A stretch of DNA of 17,097 nucleotides from Legionellales bacterium (GCA_013215905.1 JABSQI010000005.1:1-17097), one strand, 5' to 3'. Shown: positions 1-7,554, counted from the stretch's first letter. Notes: a model not told the origin generated them from the letters alone. Made by a program: numbers and translations.

Positions 1-154
1 AATTTCCAACGGCATGAGGCAAAATACTGTTATCAGATGAAATACCTGTATCGAAAGTATTTGTTACTCCATTAATAAAAGCCGTTAATGTTTTCGTATC
101 CCCCTCCCAGTTTATTCTAAATGTAAAAATAATCTTTGAAAAATGTTCCAACAA
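1..154 (-). CDS. possible partial lectin/LamG-like ORF, cut by left edge
   Basis: Read on the minus strand, 51 codons are open from a TTG at 154 (just after an in-frame TAA at 155-157) to the window edge. There is no ATG in this stretch. The translation contains FTFRINWEGD and, a few residues on, LTAFINGV. This is the 'hydrophobic strand, W, then strand ending in xxNGV' pattern of concanavalin-like (L-type lectin or LamG) domains. The frame follows the 66-residue gene in the same direction with a 22-base gap. It could be the start of a gene using a TTG codon, or the tail of a decayed gene whose 5' end is lost. The resemblance is judged by eye only, and function is unknown. Confidence 0.3.
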   Translation of the reverse strand, partial: MLEHFSKIIFTFRINWEGDTKTLTAFINGVTNTFDTGISSDNSILPHAVGN

Positions 155-176
155 TTAATATAGAAATAAATTTTGA

Positions 177-377
177 TCATTTAGAAATTTCACATTCATA
201 TTTATCGCTACTAGTATTATTTATTCCTATATTAGTTTGGTTTGATTTCTGTAAGTTCGCAATTCTTTGATGTTTACTTATCTCCTCTTGTTCTGATATC
301 GTGCTTTCTGAAAATTGTTTGTGTTGTTCTAACATCTTATCAACTTCACTAATATAATGTTTAATATTCTTTGCCAT
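177..377 (-). CDS. small conserved-looking protein of unknown function, coupled to nudF
   Basis: This is a 66-residue, soluble, charged protein (MAKNIKHYISEVDKMLEQHK...) with no signal peptide or membrane segment. I do not recognise the family. The N-terminal half looks helical (YISEVDKMLEQ, then SEQEEISKHQRIANLQK), and the C-terminus is Asn/Ser rich. The ATG at 377 is chosen over an ATG at 392 because its A is the last base of the nudF stop codon (TAATG) and GGAGAG lies 7 bases upstream inside the end of nudF. Translation is therefore coupled to nudF. In E. coli the gene after nudF is yqiB; this protein takes that position but shows no visible resemblance to YqiB. Confidence 0.7.
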   Translation of the reverse strand: MAKNIKHYISEVDKMLEQHKQFSESTISEQEEISKHQRIANLQKSNQTNIGINNTSSDKYECEISK

Positions 378-988
378 TATAATTCTCTCCATTTTTCTTT
401 AAGTCTAGCATAATTATTTTGCATCCATTGCAAGCTAAGAAGTGTATGTGCATTATTCATTTTACCAGCATAAATGTTCTCAAATACCAATTTAGGAGTA
501 TATTTGCGTAATTTTATATCTTCATTTTCACTTTTTAATCCCGAAATTTCTGGCATATTGGTAGAATCAACTGCAGCACAAAATAAATAAAAATACTCAT
601 TAGTAAAACCTGGACTCACCCAATACTCTGTTATCTTTTCAATTGCTTTGATAGTAACACCAGCTTCTTCTAGCACCTCTTTATGAACCGTATCATTTAT
701 TGAGATCCCAGGCTCTATTAATCCAGCAACAACTTCTATATGCCAGGGACATGCTTGTGAAAATAGACACCCTACCCTAAATTGTTCGGTTAAAATAATT
801 ACATCATTTTTAGCATCGAATAGTAAAACTCCAACTGCACTATATTTTTTAACTATAGCTTTTTCAACAATAGGGCTCCATGAACCGCTATACATTTTAA
901 ATTTTAATTCAACTAATTCTAAGTTAATAAACCCTTGATAAACTGGGTTAGTTTTAATAATCTGAACATCTTCTTTATTATAACTCAT
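377..988 (-). CDS. nudF: ADP-ribose pyrophosphatase, NudF family (Nudix hydrolase)
   Basis: This 203-residue Nudix hydrolase is predicted to split ADP-ribose into AMP and ribose 5-phosphate in the cytoplasm. The Nudix box is at residues 89-111: G-LIEPG-I-SINDTVH-KEVLEEAGV. The catalytic EVLEE glutamates are intact, but the first Glu of the consensus (Gx5E) is Ile95 and the Arg of REUxEE is Lys103. Subfamily marks follow: SPG at 125-127 with a Glu shortly after (NudF-type ADPRase signature), SENEDIKL at 153-160, and a C-terminal LQWMQ matching E. coli NudF. The gene is divergent from the exported genes and tolC, as in E. coli where nudF is divergent from tolC. No ribosome-binding site is obvious before the ATG at 988. 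A promoter is visible at 1021-1050. Confidence in the family is high; the box substitutions could alter activity. Confidence 0.9.
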   Translation of the reverse strand: MSYNKEDVQIIKTNPVYQGFINLELVELKFKMYSGSWSPIVEKAIVKKYSAVGVLLFDAKNDVIILTEQFRVGCLFSQACPWHIEVVAGLIEPGISINDTVHKEVLEEAGVTIKAIEKITEYWVSPGFTNEYFYLFCAAVDSTNMPEISGLKSENEDIKLRKYTPKLVFENIYAGKMNNAHTLLSLQWMQNNYARLKEKWREL

Positions 989-1020
989 AGGATATGACTT
1001 AAAATAATGTGTATAGTTTT

Positions 1021-1050
1021 ATTATACTATTACGTAAACTGCAATGTACA
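1021..1050 (-). promoter_or_regulatory. sigma70-type promoter for nudF
   Basis: On the minus strand TGTACA (1050-1045) and a perfect TATAAT (1026-1021) are 18 bases apart. The start would lie near 1014, giving a leader of about 26 bases before the nudF ATG. Confidence 0.5.
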
Positions 1051-1103
1051 TCTTTCTTGGAATACATCCAAGGCTCAATATGTGTCAATATTTTAAACAT
1101 CTG

Positions 1104-1132
1104 TTGTAATTCTATCCTACTGATATTACAAT
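1104..1132 (+). promoter_or_regulatory. sigma70-type promoter for exported protein 1
   Basis: TTGTAA (1104-1109) and TACAAT (1127-1132) are separated by 17 bases. Transcription would start near 1139, about 30 bases before the ATG at 1169. Confidence 0.5.
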
Positions 1133-1168
1133 CATTAAAGCTTAATATATAACTAATCGGAGTATCTT

Positions 1169-1804
1169 ATGAAATTAAAACAAATATTTTTAGCTGTGGT
1201 TATTTTACTGCCTATACTATCATTCTCAGCTTTAGAATTACACTGGACATCTACGCAAACAAAGACTGGTTTAGGAGATCACGCTTGGGTATTTGTAAAA
1301 GATACAAATTCTGGGCAAGTCATATGGCAACGCGGCTTTGCGTTTAATAGACAAAATGCAGTAAACGATTTTATTAATCATGGTCAATTAGAAGGTATTG
1401 TTTTAGAAAATGATTGTGATTTTTATGGTATCTATCAAGGTAATGTCTTAGCTACTTCTGATGAATCTGCGGAATTTGTCATAAAAAGCTACATGAAATC
1501 CCTTTCAGATTATTTTGCATCAAAAAAAGGTAAAACTTATAGATTAGATCAAGCTTGTAATGATGTAGTCTATAATGCTCTACTTACAATAGGTTTTGAT
1601 GTTCCAGCAATACAGAGATTAAACGCAGGAAAAGCTAGACAAGAAATAGGGCAAATGTATCATGAAGAGATTAAGCCAGTAATAAAAGAGCTTAAAACTG
1701 ATATAAAGGATATTGCTAAAAGCGAAGAAGTTAAGGAAATAGCCCAACAAGTTAAGCATATAGGTAAAAATGTAAAAACCCTTTTCAAAAGCTTTGGCTT
1801 TTAA
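1169..1804 (+). CDS. exported protein, candidate circularly permuted papain-like enzyme
   Basis: This is a 211-residue protein of no family I can name. A signal peptide is clear: Lys-rich start, hydrophobic core 6-18, likely cleavage near SFSA (18-21), so it should act in the periplasm or outside. The mature part has GDHAWVFVKD at 36-45, with His38 at the start of a strand, followed by a second strand (VIWQRGFAF). About 90 residues later comes YRLDQACNDVVYNAL, with Cys130 at the start of a helix. This His-then-Cys order is that of circularly permuted NlpC/P60-type folds (YiiX, LRAT and relatives). The C-terminal 55 residues are a charged helical tail ending in LFKSFGF. The ATG is supported by CGGAG about 8 bases upstream. 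It has its own promoter and a hairpin after the stop. The enzyme assignment is inference; the export is well supported. Confidence 0.8.
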   Translation: MKLKQIFLAVVILLPILSFSALELHWTSTQTKTGLGDHAWVFVKDTNSGQVIWQRGFAFNRQNAVNDFINHGQLEGIVLENDCDFYGIYQGNVLATSDESAEFVIKSYMKSLSDYFASKKGKTYRLDQACNDVVYNALLTIGFDVPAIQRLNAGKARQEIGQMYHEEIKPVIKELKTDIKDIAKSEEVKEIAQQVKHIGKNVKTLFKSFGF

Positions 1805-1829
1805 TATAGTTATATTACATATCTAAGTT

Positions 1830-1867
1830 CACAAATGTTGCTTCTTTATAAAGAATCAACATTTGTG
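1830..1867 (+). terminator. long inverted repeat after exported gene 1, likely terminator or 3' stabiliser
   Basis: The arms CACAAATGTTG (1830-1840) and CAACATTTGTG (1857-1867) pair perfectly. Between them TTCTTTATAAAGAA (1842-1855) is itself palindromic, so the whole 38 bases fold with one C/T mismatch. No clean T-run follows, only CTTATAATTATT, so intrinsic termination may be weak. Confidence 0.5.
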
Positions 1868-2182
1868 CTTATAATTATTAAATCTGATTTAAATATCACA
1901 AATATCTCAACTTCCTTAAAATTATAGTAACAAAATATAAATTTCCTTCTCTTCATACCGCTATAATTTATACTTGTCTATATCATAATATGCTAAATAA
2001 ATGGTTTTGAAATTCCTAAATTTAAATCCACAAACTAATTCAGGGATATGTACTTAGTATTATATCCAGCTATACTAAAAAGTTAAATTAGGCAACCAAA
2101 AATCAATCAGAGTCTTATCAGTACTATCGGAGCAAAAATAAATACTTATTTAACATAACAAACTAATGTTTCTATGTTTTTC
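1868..2182. other. gap between the two exported genes, no gene recognised
   Basis: No reading frame of useful length was found on either strand. One stretch, TATCGGAG at 2125-2132, repeats the leader motif found just before both exported genes (1156-1163 region and 2229-2236) but is not followed by a start codon. It may be chance or a relic of a third such gene. Confidence 0.4.
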
Positions 2183-2212
2183 TTGACAAAGATCTGAGCT
2201 AAAGTGCATGAT
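2183..2212 (+). promoter_or_regulatory. sigma70-type promoter for exported protein 2
   Basis: A perfect TTGACA (2183-2188) is followed after 18 bases by CATGAT (2207-2212, 4 of 6 to TATAAT). The start would be near 2219, leaving a short leader with CGGAG before the ATG at 2241. Confidence 0.45.
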
Positions 2213-2240
2213 TATTTTGTAATTTTTATCGGAGTTCATT

Positions 2241-2897
2241 ATGAATAGAAATTTTTTTATCCTTCTACTTCTTTCTCTTACATACAGTGCTTTTTCATCG
2301 ATAGATATTACCGTTCACAGAGGAGAAATGAAAAATACCTCACTTCCAGCAAATGAGTTTCAAAACAAGCTCCTTATTGTAAATGTAACTCTATTTAAGA
2401 ACGATAAGGTTATTTTAGCAACGAACGATGACGCTCTTTCATTTTTTATGCAATTAACAAGCACTAATAAATATGATGTGATTGGTAACCCCTTATTAGG
2501 TAGCTATGGCGCTCCAGTAGGATACATTCTACATATCAAACAAAACTGTACAATCAATTTATTAATTAGACATCATGAAAGTAAAGGCCCACCAACTGGA
2601 CTAACAATAGGAGTTACTGAACAAACCCCTCAACAACAAAATTCAAATAGCGATGGTGTTAAGCAAAAACAAAAAGTCTCCAGTGTATCAAGCACTCAAG
2701 TTAATGAACTCCAATCATTTCGCCAATCTATCAAAAATATTGTTAAACATACCGAACATCAATTAACAAATATTTATAAAAACAGCATTCAACCAATTGG
2801 ACACAATACAGTTGTCAAAGAAGTAAAACATGCTCCAAAGAAATTGTATAATGCTCAGAAAAAATTCTTTAAAAAACATAAAAAATTCAAATTTTAA
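2241..2897 (+). CDS. exported protein of unknown function with lysine-rich C-terminal tail
   Basis: This is a 218-residue protein I do not recognise. The signal peptide is MNRN plus a leucine-rich core, with cleavage near AFSS (17-20). Residues about 21-126 alternate hydrophobic and polar residues as a beta-rich domain (IDITVHRGEM, LLIVNVTLF, VGYILHIK) with one cysteine (Cys103). A Gln/Ser-rich linker spans about 127-155. The last 60 residues are a basic helical tail; nine of the final 19 residues are Lys and it ends in KKFKF. The tail aligns loosely with that of the upstream exported protein (I[KQ]P[VI], VKE, then basic residues and a terminal Phe). Both genes share an ATCGGAGT leader before their ATG. 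It has its own promoter and a hairpin downstream, so it is probably a single-gene unit. A role as a secreted or surface-bound factor is inference. Confidence 0.75.
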   Translation: MNRNFFILLLLSLTYSAFSSIDITVHRGEMKNTSLPANEFQNKLLIVNVTLFKNDKVILATNDDALSFFMQLTSTNKYDVIGNPLLGSYGAPVGYILHIKQNCTINLLIRHHESKGPPTGLTIGVTEQTPQQQNSNSDGVKQKQKVSSVSSTQVNELQSFRQSIKNIVKHTEHQLTNIYKNSIQPIGHNTVVKEVKHAPKKLYNAQKKFFKKHKKFKF

Positions 2898-2917
2898 TAG
2901 ATAAATAATTTTTTAAT

Positions 2918-2951
2918 TGATTCTTTGCTTATTTCTATCAACAAAGAATCA
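2918..2951 (+). terminator. hairpin after exported gene 2
   Basis: The 10-base arms TGATTCTTTG (2918-2927) and CAAAGAATCA (2942-2951) pair perfectly around a 14-base loop, about 20 bases after the stop codon. No T-run follows, so this is a weak terminator candidate. Confidence 0.4.
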
Positions 2952-3013
2952 CTGTATAAATATTATCATTTAAAAATAATCCCTTCTTCTCTGTATGAGG
3001 CAAGTACATAATA

Positions 3014-3042
3014 GTGTAAAATGAGCCAAAATCTGATATAAT
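3014..3042 (+). promoter_or_regulatory. extended -10 promoter for tolC
   Basis: TGATATAAT (3034-3042) is a perfect extended -10 element. The -35 position has GTGTAA (3014-3019), which is poor, as is usual for extended -10 promoters. The leader would be about 60 bases. Confidence 0.5.
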
Positions 3043-3109
3043 GCAAAATCTCGTGTTGTAATAGTTTATTTGATTTTTAAATAAATTATTTGTATTTCGA
3101 ATTTTTAGT

Positions 3110-4450
3110 ATGAAAAATTATCTCCCAAAAATTTTTTACATATATATAGTAATTCTACCCATTTTTGCTGCCAAAAAAGCAGACTTAGTCTCTTTTTATA
3201 ACGATAGTTTAATAAATGATGGTACACTAGCATCACAACAAGCTGAATTTATGGCATCATCTGAGGCTAGGCCATTAGCGTTCTCTGAAATTCTCCCGGT
3301 TATTTCAGCATCAGGAAGCTGGAATAGAAACAACAATAAATTCACTAATAACTTATCAAACTCATCACCGCAACTATCTGATAATAAATATAGCGGAGAA
3401 TACACTCTTGGCCTCTCCCAGCCTATATTTGATTTAGTTAAATTCCAGAAAATCAGCAAAGCCAGTATAACCGTTAGAAAAAGCTTTGCTATCTTACAAA
3501 ACCAATTTCAAGAATTTATTATACGAGTCGCAAATTCGTATATTGATGCCTTGAAAGCAATAGATAATTTAGAACTCGCTAAATCAGAAGAAAAAGCATT
3601 AAAAAGACAATTAACTCAAACAGAACACAGATTCCAAGTAGGCTTAGAAACAAAGACCTCTATCTATTCGGCTCAAGCAGCTTACGATACTGCAGTAGCA
3701 AATACAATAGATAAAGAAAATCTGTTAACAAATTCAATGTCTTCTTTATCTGTATTATCCGGGACAACTTATCATAAAATTAAAGAGTTCAAGAATAGAG
3801 TCCCTATTGCTAAACCAAAACCGACAAACCATAAAAAATGGATATTAAAAGCTCTTACCCAAAATTATGAATTACTTGTAGCTCAATATGATAAAGAAAT
3901 TGCTAAAAAAGATGTTTCTATTTCCAAATCAAAGCACTTTCCAATAATAAACGCTAATGCTAGTTATACAAAAAGTAGATTTTCTAATAGAACTAATCCA
4001 TATCAGGGAACGAACTCAAAAAATAGATTATCTAATATTAATTTAAAATTAACATTACCGATATATAGTGGAGGTAGCACAATTGCAGGTACTAGAAAGT
4101 CATCTCAGAGCTACTTAGCCTCCGTATCTAAATATGAGCAAGCTAGAAGGAATTTAGAAAACAAAACCTTGCAAACATATAATAAGTTAATTGCAAAATT
4201 TCACCAAATTAACGCACTTAAACAAGCGGTAAAATCTGCAAACAGTGCTAATGTAAGTACACAGGAATCATATAAACAAGGTTCAAGTACTATTGTAGAT
4301 TTATTAACCTCTCAAAAAGATGTATTTATTGCTAAACAAGCTTTATCAGCTTGTATTTATGATTATTTACTAGAAAGTTTGACTCTAAAAAAACTGGCTG
4401 GTACTTTATCTGAAGAAGATTTACAGTCTCTTAACAAATACCTATCTTAA
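3110..4450 (+). CDS. tolC: outer membrane efflux channel TolC
   Basis: This is a 446-residue outer membrane factor, normal length for TolC. It forms the trimeric barrel-and-tunnel exit duct used by RND and ABC efflux pumps and type I secretion. A signal peptide covers residues 1-20. The two internal repeats of the family are both present. The first has LSQPIFD at 102-108, then a long helix with ANSYIDALKAIDNLELA and RFQVGLETKT near 174-183. The second has LPIYSGG followed by ESYKQGSSTIVDLLTSQKD. These match E. coli TolC (SIFDMSKW, QRFNVGL) closely. No clear ribosome-binding site precedes the ATG at 3110. No pump or membrane-fusion gene lies beside it, so it is likely a housekeeping, shared channel. 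The downstream pilin-like gene starts 59 bases after the stop with its own TATAAT at 4464-4469. Confidence 0.93.
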   Translation: MKNYLPKIFYIYIVILPIFAAKKADLVSFYNDSLINDGTLASQQAEFMASSEARPLAFSEILPVISASGSWNRNNNKFTNNLSNSSPQLSDNKYSGEYTLGLSQPIFDLVKFQKISKASITVRKSFAILQNQFQEFIIRVANSYIDALKAIDNLELAKSEEKALKRQLTQTEHRFQVGLETKTSIYSAQAAYDTAVANTIDKENLLTNSMSSLSVLSGTTYHKIKEFKNRVPIAKPKPTNHKKWILKALTQNYELLVAQYDKEIAKKDVSISKSKHFPIINANASYTKSRFSNRTNPYQGTNSKNRLSNINLKLTLPIYSGGSTIAGTRKSSQSYLASVSKYEQARRNLENKTLQTYNKLIAKFHQINALKQAVKSANSANVSTQESYKQGSSTIVDLLTSQKDVFIAKQALSACIYDYLLESLTLKKLAGTLSEEDLQSLNKYLS

Positions 4451-4509
4451 TTTATATTTAGACTATAATTAATATAGCTAATATATCACCTTACTCAAGC
4501 AAGCTAAAT

Positions 4510-4941
4510 ATGAATAAAATACAAAATAATATTCTTGGTTTTACAATTATTGAACTAATTATGGTAATTGTAATTATTGCTATCCTAGGAATTTTTGCGA
4601 TACCAAGAATATTTTTATCATTAGATAAAAGTAAAAATACAGCAGTAGAAGCAATTCTTACCAGTACAAGATCCAATATTTCTGCATATGTAACTAAACA
4701 AATAGCTTCCTCAAATACCAGTTCATATCCAACTATTACTGATTTGCAAACACCTGGAGTTGTCCTAGAAAATGAAATTTTAGCTAATCCTTTTAATAAC
4801 CTAAATACAATTAGAAATGCTGACGGAGAATATACATCCTCCCCTCCAGTAACTGACTCAGATTCTTATGGTTGGGCATACGATCAAACTAATGGTAAAT
4901 TTTGGGCTAATACAAATTACAACGATGAAAATGAATTATAG
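4510..4941 (+). CDS. type IV pilin/pseudopilin-like protein (major-type), paralogue A
   Basis: This is a 143-residue prepilin. The class III signal is GFTIIEL at 10-16: prepilin peptidase would cut after Gly10, leaving Phe+1 and Glu+5, followed by a hydrophobic helix to about residue 31 and the usual IPR. The C-terminal half has ANPFNN (92-97), IRNADGEY (101-108) and GWAYDQTNGKFWANT (121-135). The same three blocks recur in the protein encoded at 7068-7496, so the two are paralogues. The GWxYD...GxxWxNT ending is typical of GspG-like and PilE/PilA-like small pilins without a disulfide loop. It has a TATAAT upstream, but no good ribosome-binding site. Its stop overlaps the end of waaA, which converges on it. 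Type II secretion versus type IV pilus cannot be decided here. Confidence 0.85.
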   Translation: MNKIQNNILGFTIIELIMVIVIIAILGIFAIPRIFLSLDKSKNTAVEAILTSTRSNISAYVTKQIASSNTSSYPTITDLQTPGVVLENEILANPFNNLNTIRNADGEYTSSPPVTDSDSYGWAYDQTNGKFWANTNYNDENEL

Positions 4942-6237
4942 GAATTTTTGAATATAATCTATCTGCACATTCAGTGCTCCACCATTCTCTTCAAATACTT
5001 TTTTTGAATTTCTCTCCAGCTCCATCCTAGAATTATCATTAGATAAAACATCCTCTATATGGTCAATTAATTCTTCTTCTTCGGAAATAATACATGCTTT
5101 ATTTTTCTGTAGAACATTATAAATTTTAGTAAAGTTAAATACATATTTACCTGTAATAATAGCCTTCCCAAAAATAGCAGCTTCAAGTGGATTATGTCCT
5201 CCACGTTTAATTAAGCTCCCACCTATAAATACTACTTTGGCAAAACTATAAAAAGTTAACAATTCTCCAATAGTATTCCCTATAATTACATCAAAATTAC
5301 CAGATATATGTCCTAACTCTGTTCTTAAAACAGAATTAATTTTCATTTTCTTTGCTAAATCTTGTAGTTGATGGGCTCTTGTAGGATGTCTTGGAACAAG
5401 AAATAATACTAACTTAGGATGTTTCTGCTTAAGTTTACAAAAAATATTTAAAATAACCTCTTCTTCATTATTATGTGTACTACTTGCTAAAAATATTTCA
5501 ACATCATTAAAATATTTTTCTATTTTCTGCCTACGCTGTTGAAAATCTTCAGGTAACCTTAAATCATATTTTATACTGCCAGTTACCACAATATTATTAC
5601 TTTTAACCCCTAAAGCCATAAACCTTCTCGCGTCGTATTTGGATATGGCAAGAACCCTCAAATCTCTGAAAAAATATTGAGTGAAAATAAAAAAGTTTGC
5701 ATATTTTCTTGCAGAGTTTTTCGATAACCTTCCATTACAAATAATAATTGGTATATTTTGTTGACTAGAGATTCTAGTTAAATTAGGCCATATTTCTGTT
5801 TCCATGCAGACTAATATTTTTGGTTTTATTTTTTTAACAAAATGCCTAATAAGAATAGGAATATCATAAGGAATATATACATGGAAAACTTTATCCCCTA
5901 AAGCTTTTACTACCCTTTCTGAACCAGAAGGGGTTGTTGTAGTGACAGTTATGGGTAATTCAGGATATTTCTTACTAATAGCGCTAATTAATGGTATTGC
6001 AGCTATTGCTTCACCTAGAGAGACTGCATGAAACCAGATCCCTGAATGGTTACCTTTATATTTAAAAATAGCCAACCGTTCTAGTATTCTCTTCCGATAA
6101 TCCGGATCTTTTCTTGATTTCCATAATAATCTGATGGAAACAAATGGGAATATCACTATCCATAGAGCAGAATAGATGAAATACAATACTATTTTTAAAA
6201 AATTGCTTTGTAAAATTTTACTTATACTTTGAGCCAT
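4936..6237 (-). CDS. waaA: 3-deoxy-D-manno-octulosonic acid (Kdo) transferase
   Basis: WaaA (KdtA) transfers Kdo from CMP-Kdo to the lipid A precursor at the inner face of the cytoplasmic membrane. From the ATG at 6237 it has 433 residues (E. coli 425). The N-terminal membrane anchor is about residues 12-36, followed by the basic RLLWKSRKDPDYRKR. Family motifs are present: FHAVSLGEAIAA with the catalytic Glu76, TTTTPSGSERV, METEIWPNL, PRHPTR, and GGSLIKRGGHNPLEAA in the nucleotide-sugar-binding C-terminal half. An upstream ATG at 6303 would add 22 residues and overlap djlA. I prefer 6237 because the family starts just before the anchor, although neither site has a good ribosome-binding sequence. 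The gene is divergent from djlA across 38 bases, which must hold both promoters. Confidence 0.93.
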   Translation of the reverse strand: MAQSISKILQSNFLKIVLYFIYSALWIVIFPFVSIRLLWKSRKDPDYRKRILERLAIFKYKGNHSGIWFHAVSLGEAIAAIPLISAISKKYPELPITVTTTTPSGSERVVKALGDKVFHVYIPYDIPILIRHFVKKIKPKILVCMETEIWPNLTRISSQQNIPIIICNGRLSKNSARKYANFFIFTQYFFRDLRVLAISKYDARRFMALGVKSNNIVVTGSIKYDLRLPEDFQQRRQKIEKYFNDVEIFLASSTHNNEEEVILNIFCKLKQKHPKLVLFLVPRHPTRAHQLQDLAKKMKINSVLRTELGHISGNFDVIIGNTIGELLTFYSFAKVVFIGGSLIKRGGHNPLEAAIFGKAIITGKYVFNFTKIYNVLQKNKACIISEEEELIDHIEDVLSNDNSRMELERNSKKVFEENGGALNVQIDYIQKFL

Positions 6238-6275
6238 ACTAAAATATAATCTGTTTTTCTTATTATCTAATAAAA

Positions 6276-7064
6276 ATGGGCTTTGGTAAACTAATCTTCT
6301 CATTATTAGGTCTAATTTACCTTGGACCCATCGGATTTATTTTAGGATTAATTGTTGGCCATCGAATTGATAATCAGGATATTAATATATTCTCCTTTGA
6401 TGGAAACTCTCATACTACAGAAAAACTAGAGAAAACTAAAAAAACATTTTTTGATGTAACATTCGAAGTAATGGGGCATCTTGCTAAATCTGACGGTAGA
6501 GTTAGTGAGAAAGAAATATTAGCTGCACGAAGAATTATGGATCAAATGCAGCTAAATAATCATCAAATCAAACATGCAATAGCAAACTTTACCAAAGGTA
6601 AAAGTAAAGAGTTTTCTTTGCATGATGCATTAAATAGATTGGTCAAAGACTGCCATAACAACCGGGGATTACTACATACGTTTGTCGAGATCCAATATCA
6701 AGTAGCAGGAGTAGACTCTTCTTTAAGCAAATCCAAGAAAGAAATCTTACAAACTATCTGTAACAGACTAGGCTTTTCACCAAATTTTTCTTTCGAACAT
6801 GGTAATTCATATAGCCAACAGAGGCACTATAGTACAAAATACACAAACAGGAATAAACTAACAGATGCTTATAAAACCTTAGGGATCTCGGCAGACTCAA
6901 CATCAGTTGAAATTAAAAAAAGATATCGTAAACTCATGAATGAACACCACCCTGACAAGCTAATTGCTAAAGGACTACCTGAAGAAATGATTAAATTAGC
7001 AACAGATAAAACGCAAAGAATAAAATCAGCCTATGAAATAATTAAAGAAGATAAAAATTTTTAA
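6276..7064 (+). CDS. djlA: membrane-anchored DnaJ-like co-chaperone DjlA
   Basis: This is a 262-residue protein of the DjlA family (E. coli 271), a DnaK co-chaperone tied to the inner membrane and linked to envelope stress and capsule control. Residues 1-29 form the Gly-rich transmembrane segment ending in GHRIDN, as in E. coli DjlA (GHMFD). A TerB-like domain spans about 55-165 (GHLAKSDGRVSEKEI at 67-81). The C-terminal J-domain spans about 196-262 and holds the His225-Pro226-Asp227 motif required for DnaK activation. A TATAAT at 6245-6250 lies close upstream. The gene converges with the pilin-like gene at 7068, with only 3 bases between the stop codons. Confidence 0.93.
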   Translation: MGFGKLIFSLLGLIYLGPIGFILGLIVGHRIDNQDINIFSFDGNSHTTEKLEKTKKTFFDVTFEVMGHLAKSDGRVSEKEILAARRIMDQMQLNNHQIKHAIANFTKGKSKEFSLHDALNRLVKDCHNNRGLLHTFVEIQYQVAGVDSSLSKSKKEILQTICNRLGFSPNFSFEHGNSYSQQRHYSTKYTNRNKLTDAYKTLGISADSTSVEIKKRYRKLMNEHHPDKLIAKGLPEEMIKLATDKTQRIKSAYEIIKEDKNF

Positions 7065-7067
7065 TAC

Positions 7068-7496
7068 TCAAAGGTCATTTATATTTGTTCCATTTACAGT
7101 ACCAGTATTAACCCAGAATTTTCCTGATAGTTCATCATAAGCCCACCCTTGTGTTCCTGATACTGTAGTACCTGATGTAGGACTATATTCTTCGACAGCA
7201 TCCCTAATATCTGCGCTATTATTATAAGGATTTGCTGGTATTGGTTCTTGCATAACTACACCAATGCTTGAAAGTTCTAAAAATGTTGGATATTCAGGTT
7301 CACCATCAGTAACTGCCCTATTCAAATAATAATGTTGAATTGCAGTTCTAACGTTGCCAAGTGTTGCTTTGACCATAGTAAGTTGAGCATCTGCTTTATA
7401 AGAATAATACCTAGGTATAGCCACAGCAGAAAGAATGCCTAATATTATTATGATGCTGATAAGCTCTATTAGTGTAAAACCATTAGATTTCACCAT
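7068..7496 (-). CDS. type IV pilin/pseudopilin-like protein (major-type), paralogue B
   Basis: This is a 142-residue prepilin from the ATG at 7496, which has GGAG 7 bases upstream; the TTG at 7508 is an extension through that site. The class III signal is NGFTLIEL, with cleavage after Gly6, Phe+1 and Glu+5, then the helix to IPRYYSYK. The C-terminal half repeats paralogue A block for block: PANPYNN (87-93), IRDAVEEY (97-104) and GWAYDELSGKFWVNT (117-131). It differs from A by a more classic MVKSNGFTLIELI start and a better ribosome-binding site. It has a strong promoter of its own at 7527-7554. The gene converges on djlA, and is divergent from the four-gene prepilin operon that begins at 7748. 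Confidence 0.87.
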   Translation of the reverse strand: MVKSNGFTLIELISIIIILGILSAVAIPRYYSYKADAQLTMVKATLGNVRTAIQHYYLNRAVTDGEPEYPTFLELSSIGVVMQEPIPANPYNNSADIRDAVEEYSPTSGTTVSGTQGWAYDELSGKFWVNTGTVNGTNINDL

Positions 7497-7526
7497 ATTT
7501 TGCTCCAAATCGCTATTTATATGTTA

Positions 7527-7554
7527 ATTATAGAACATAATGATCTATAATCAA
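7527..7554 (-). promoter_or_regulatory. sigma70-type promoter for pilin-like gene B
   Basis: On the minus strand TTGATT (7554-7549) and a perfect TATAAT (7532-7527) are 16 bases apart. Transcription would start near 7520, about 24 bases before the ATG. Confidence 0.55.

Noticed and set aside
3196..3459. 87-codon minus-strand frame inside tolC
   Set aside because: It is antisense to a clearly conserved TolC region and has no start signals.
6238..6303. N-terminal extension of waaA to an ATG at 6303
   Set aside because: It would overlap the djlA start and add 22 residues ahead of the membrane anchor that the family lacks.
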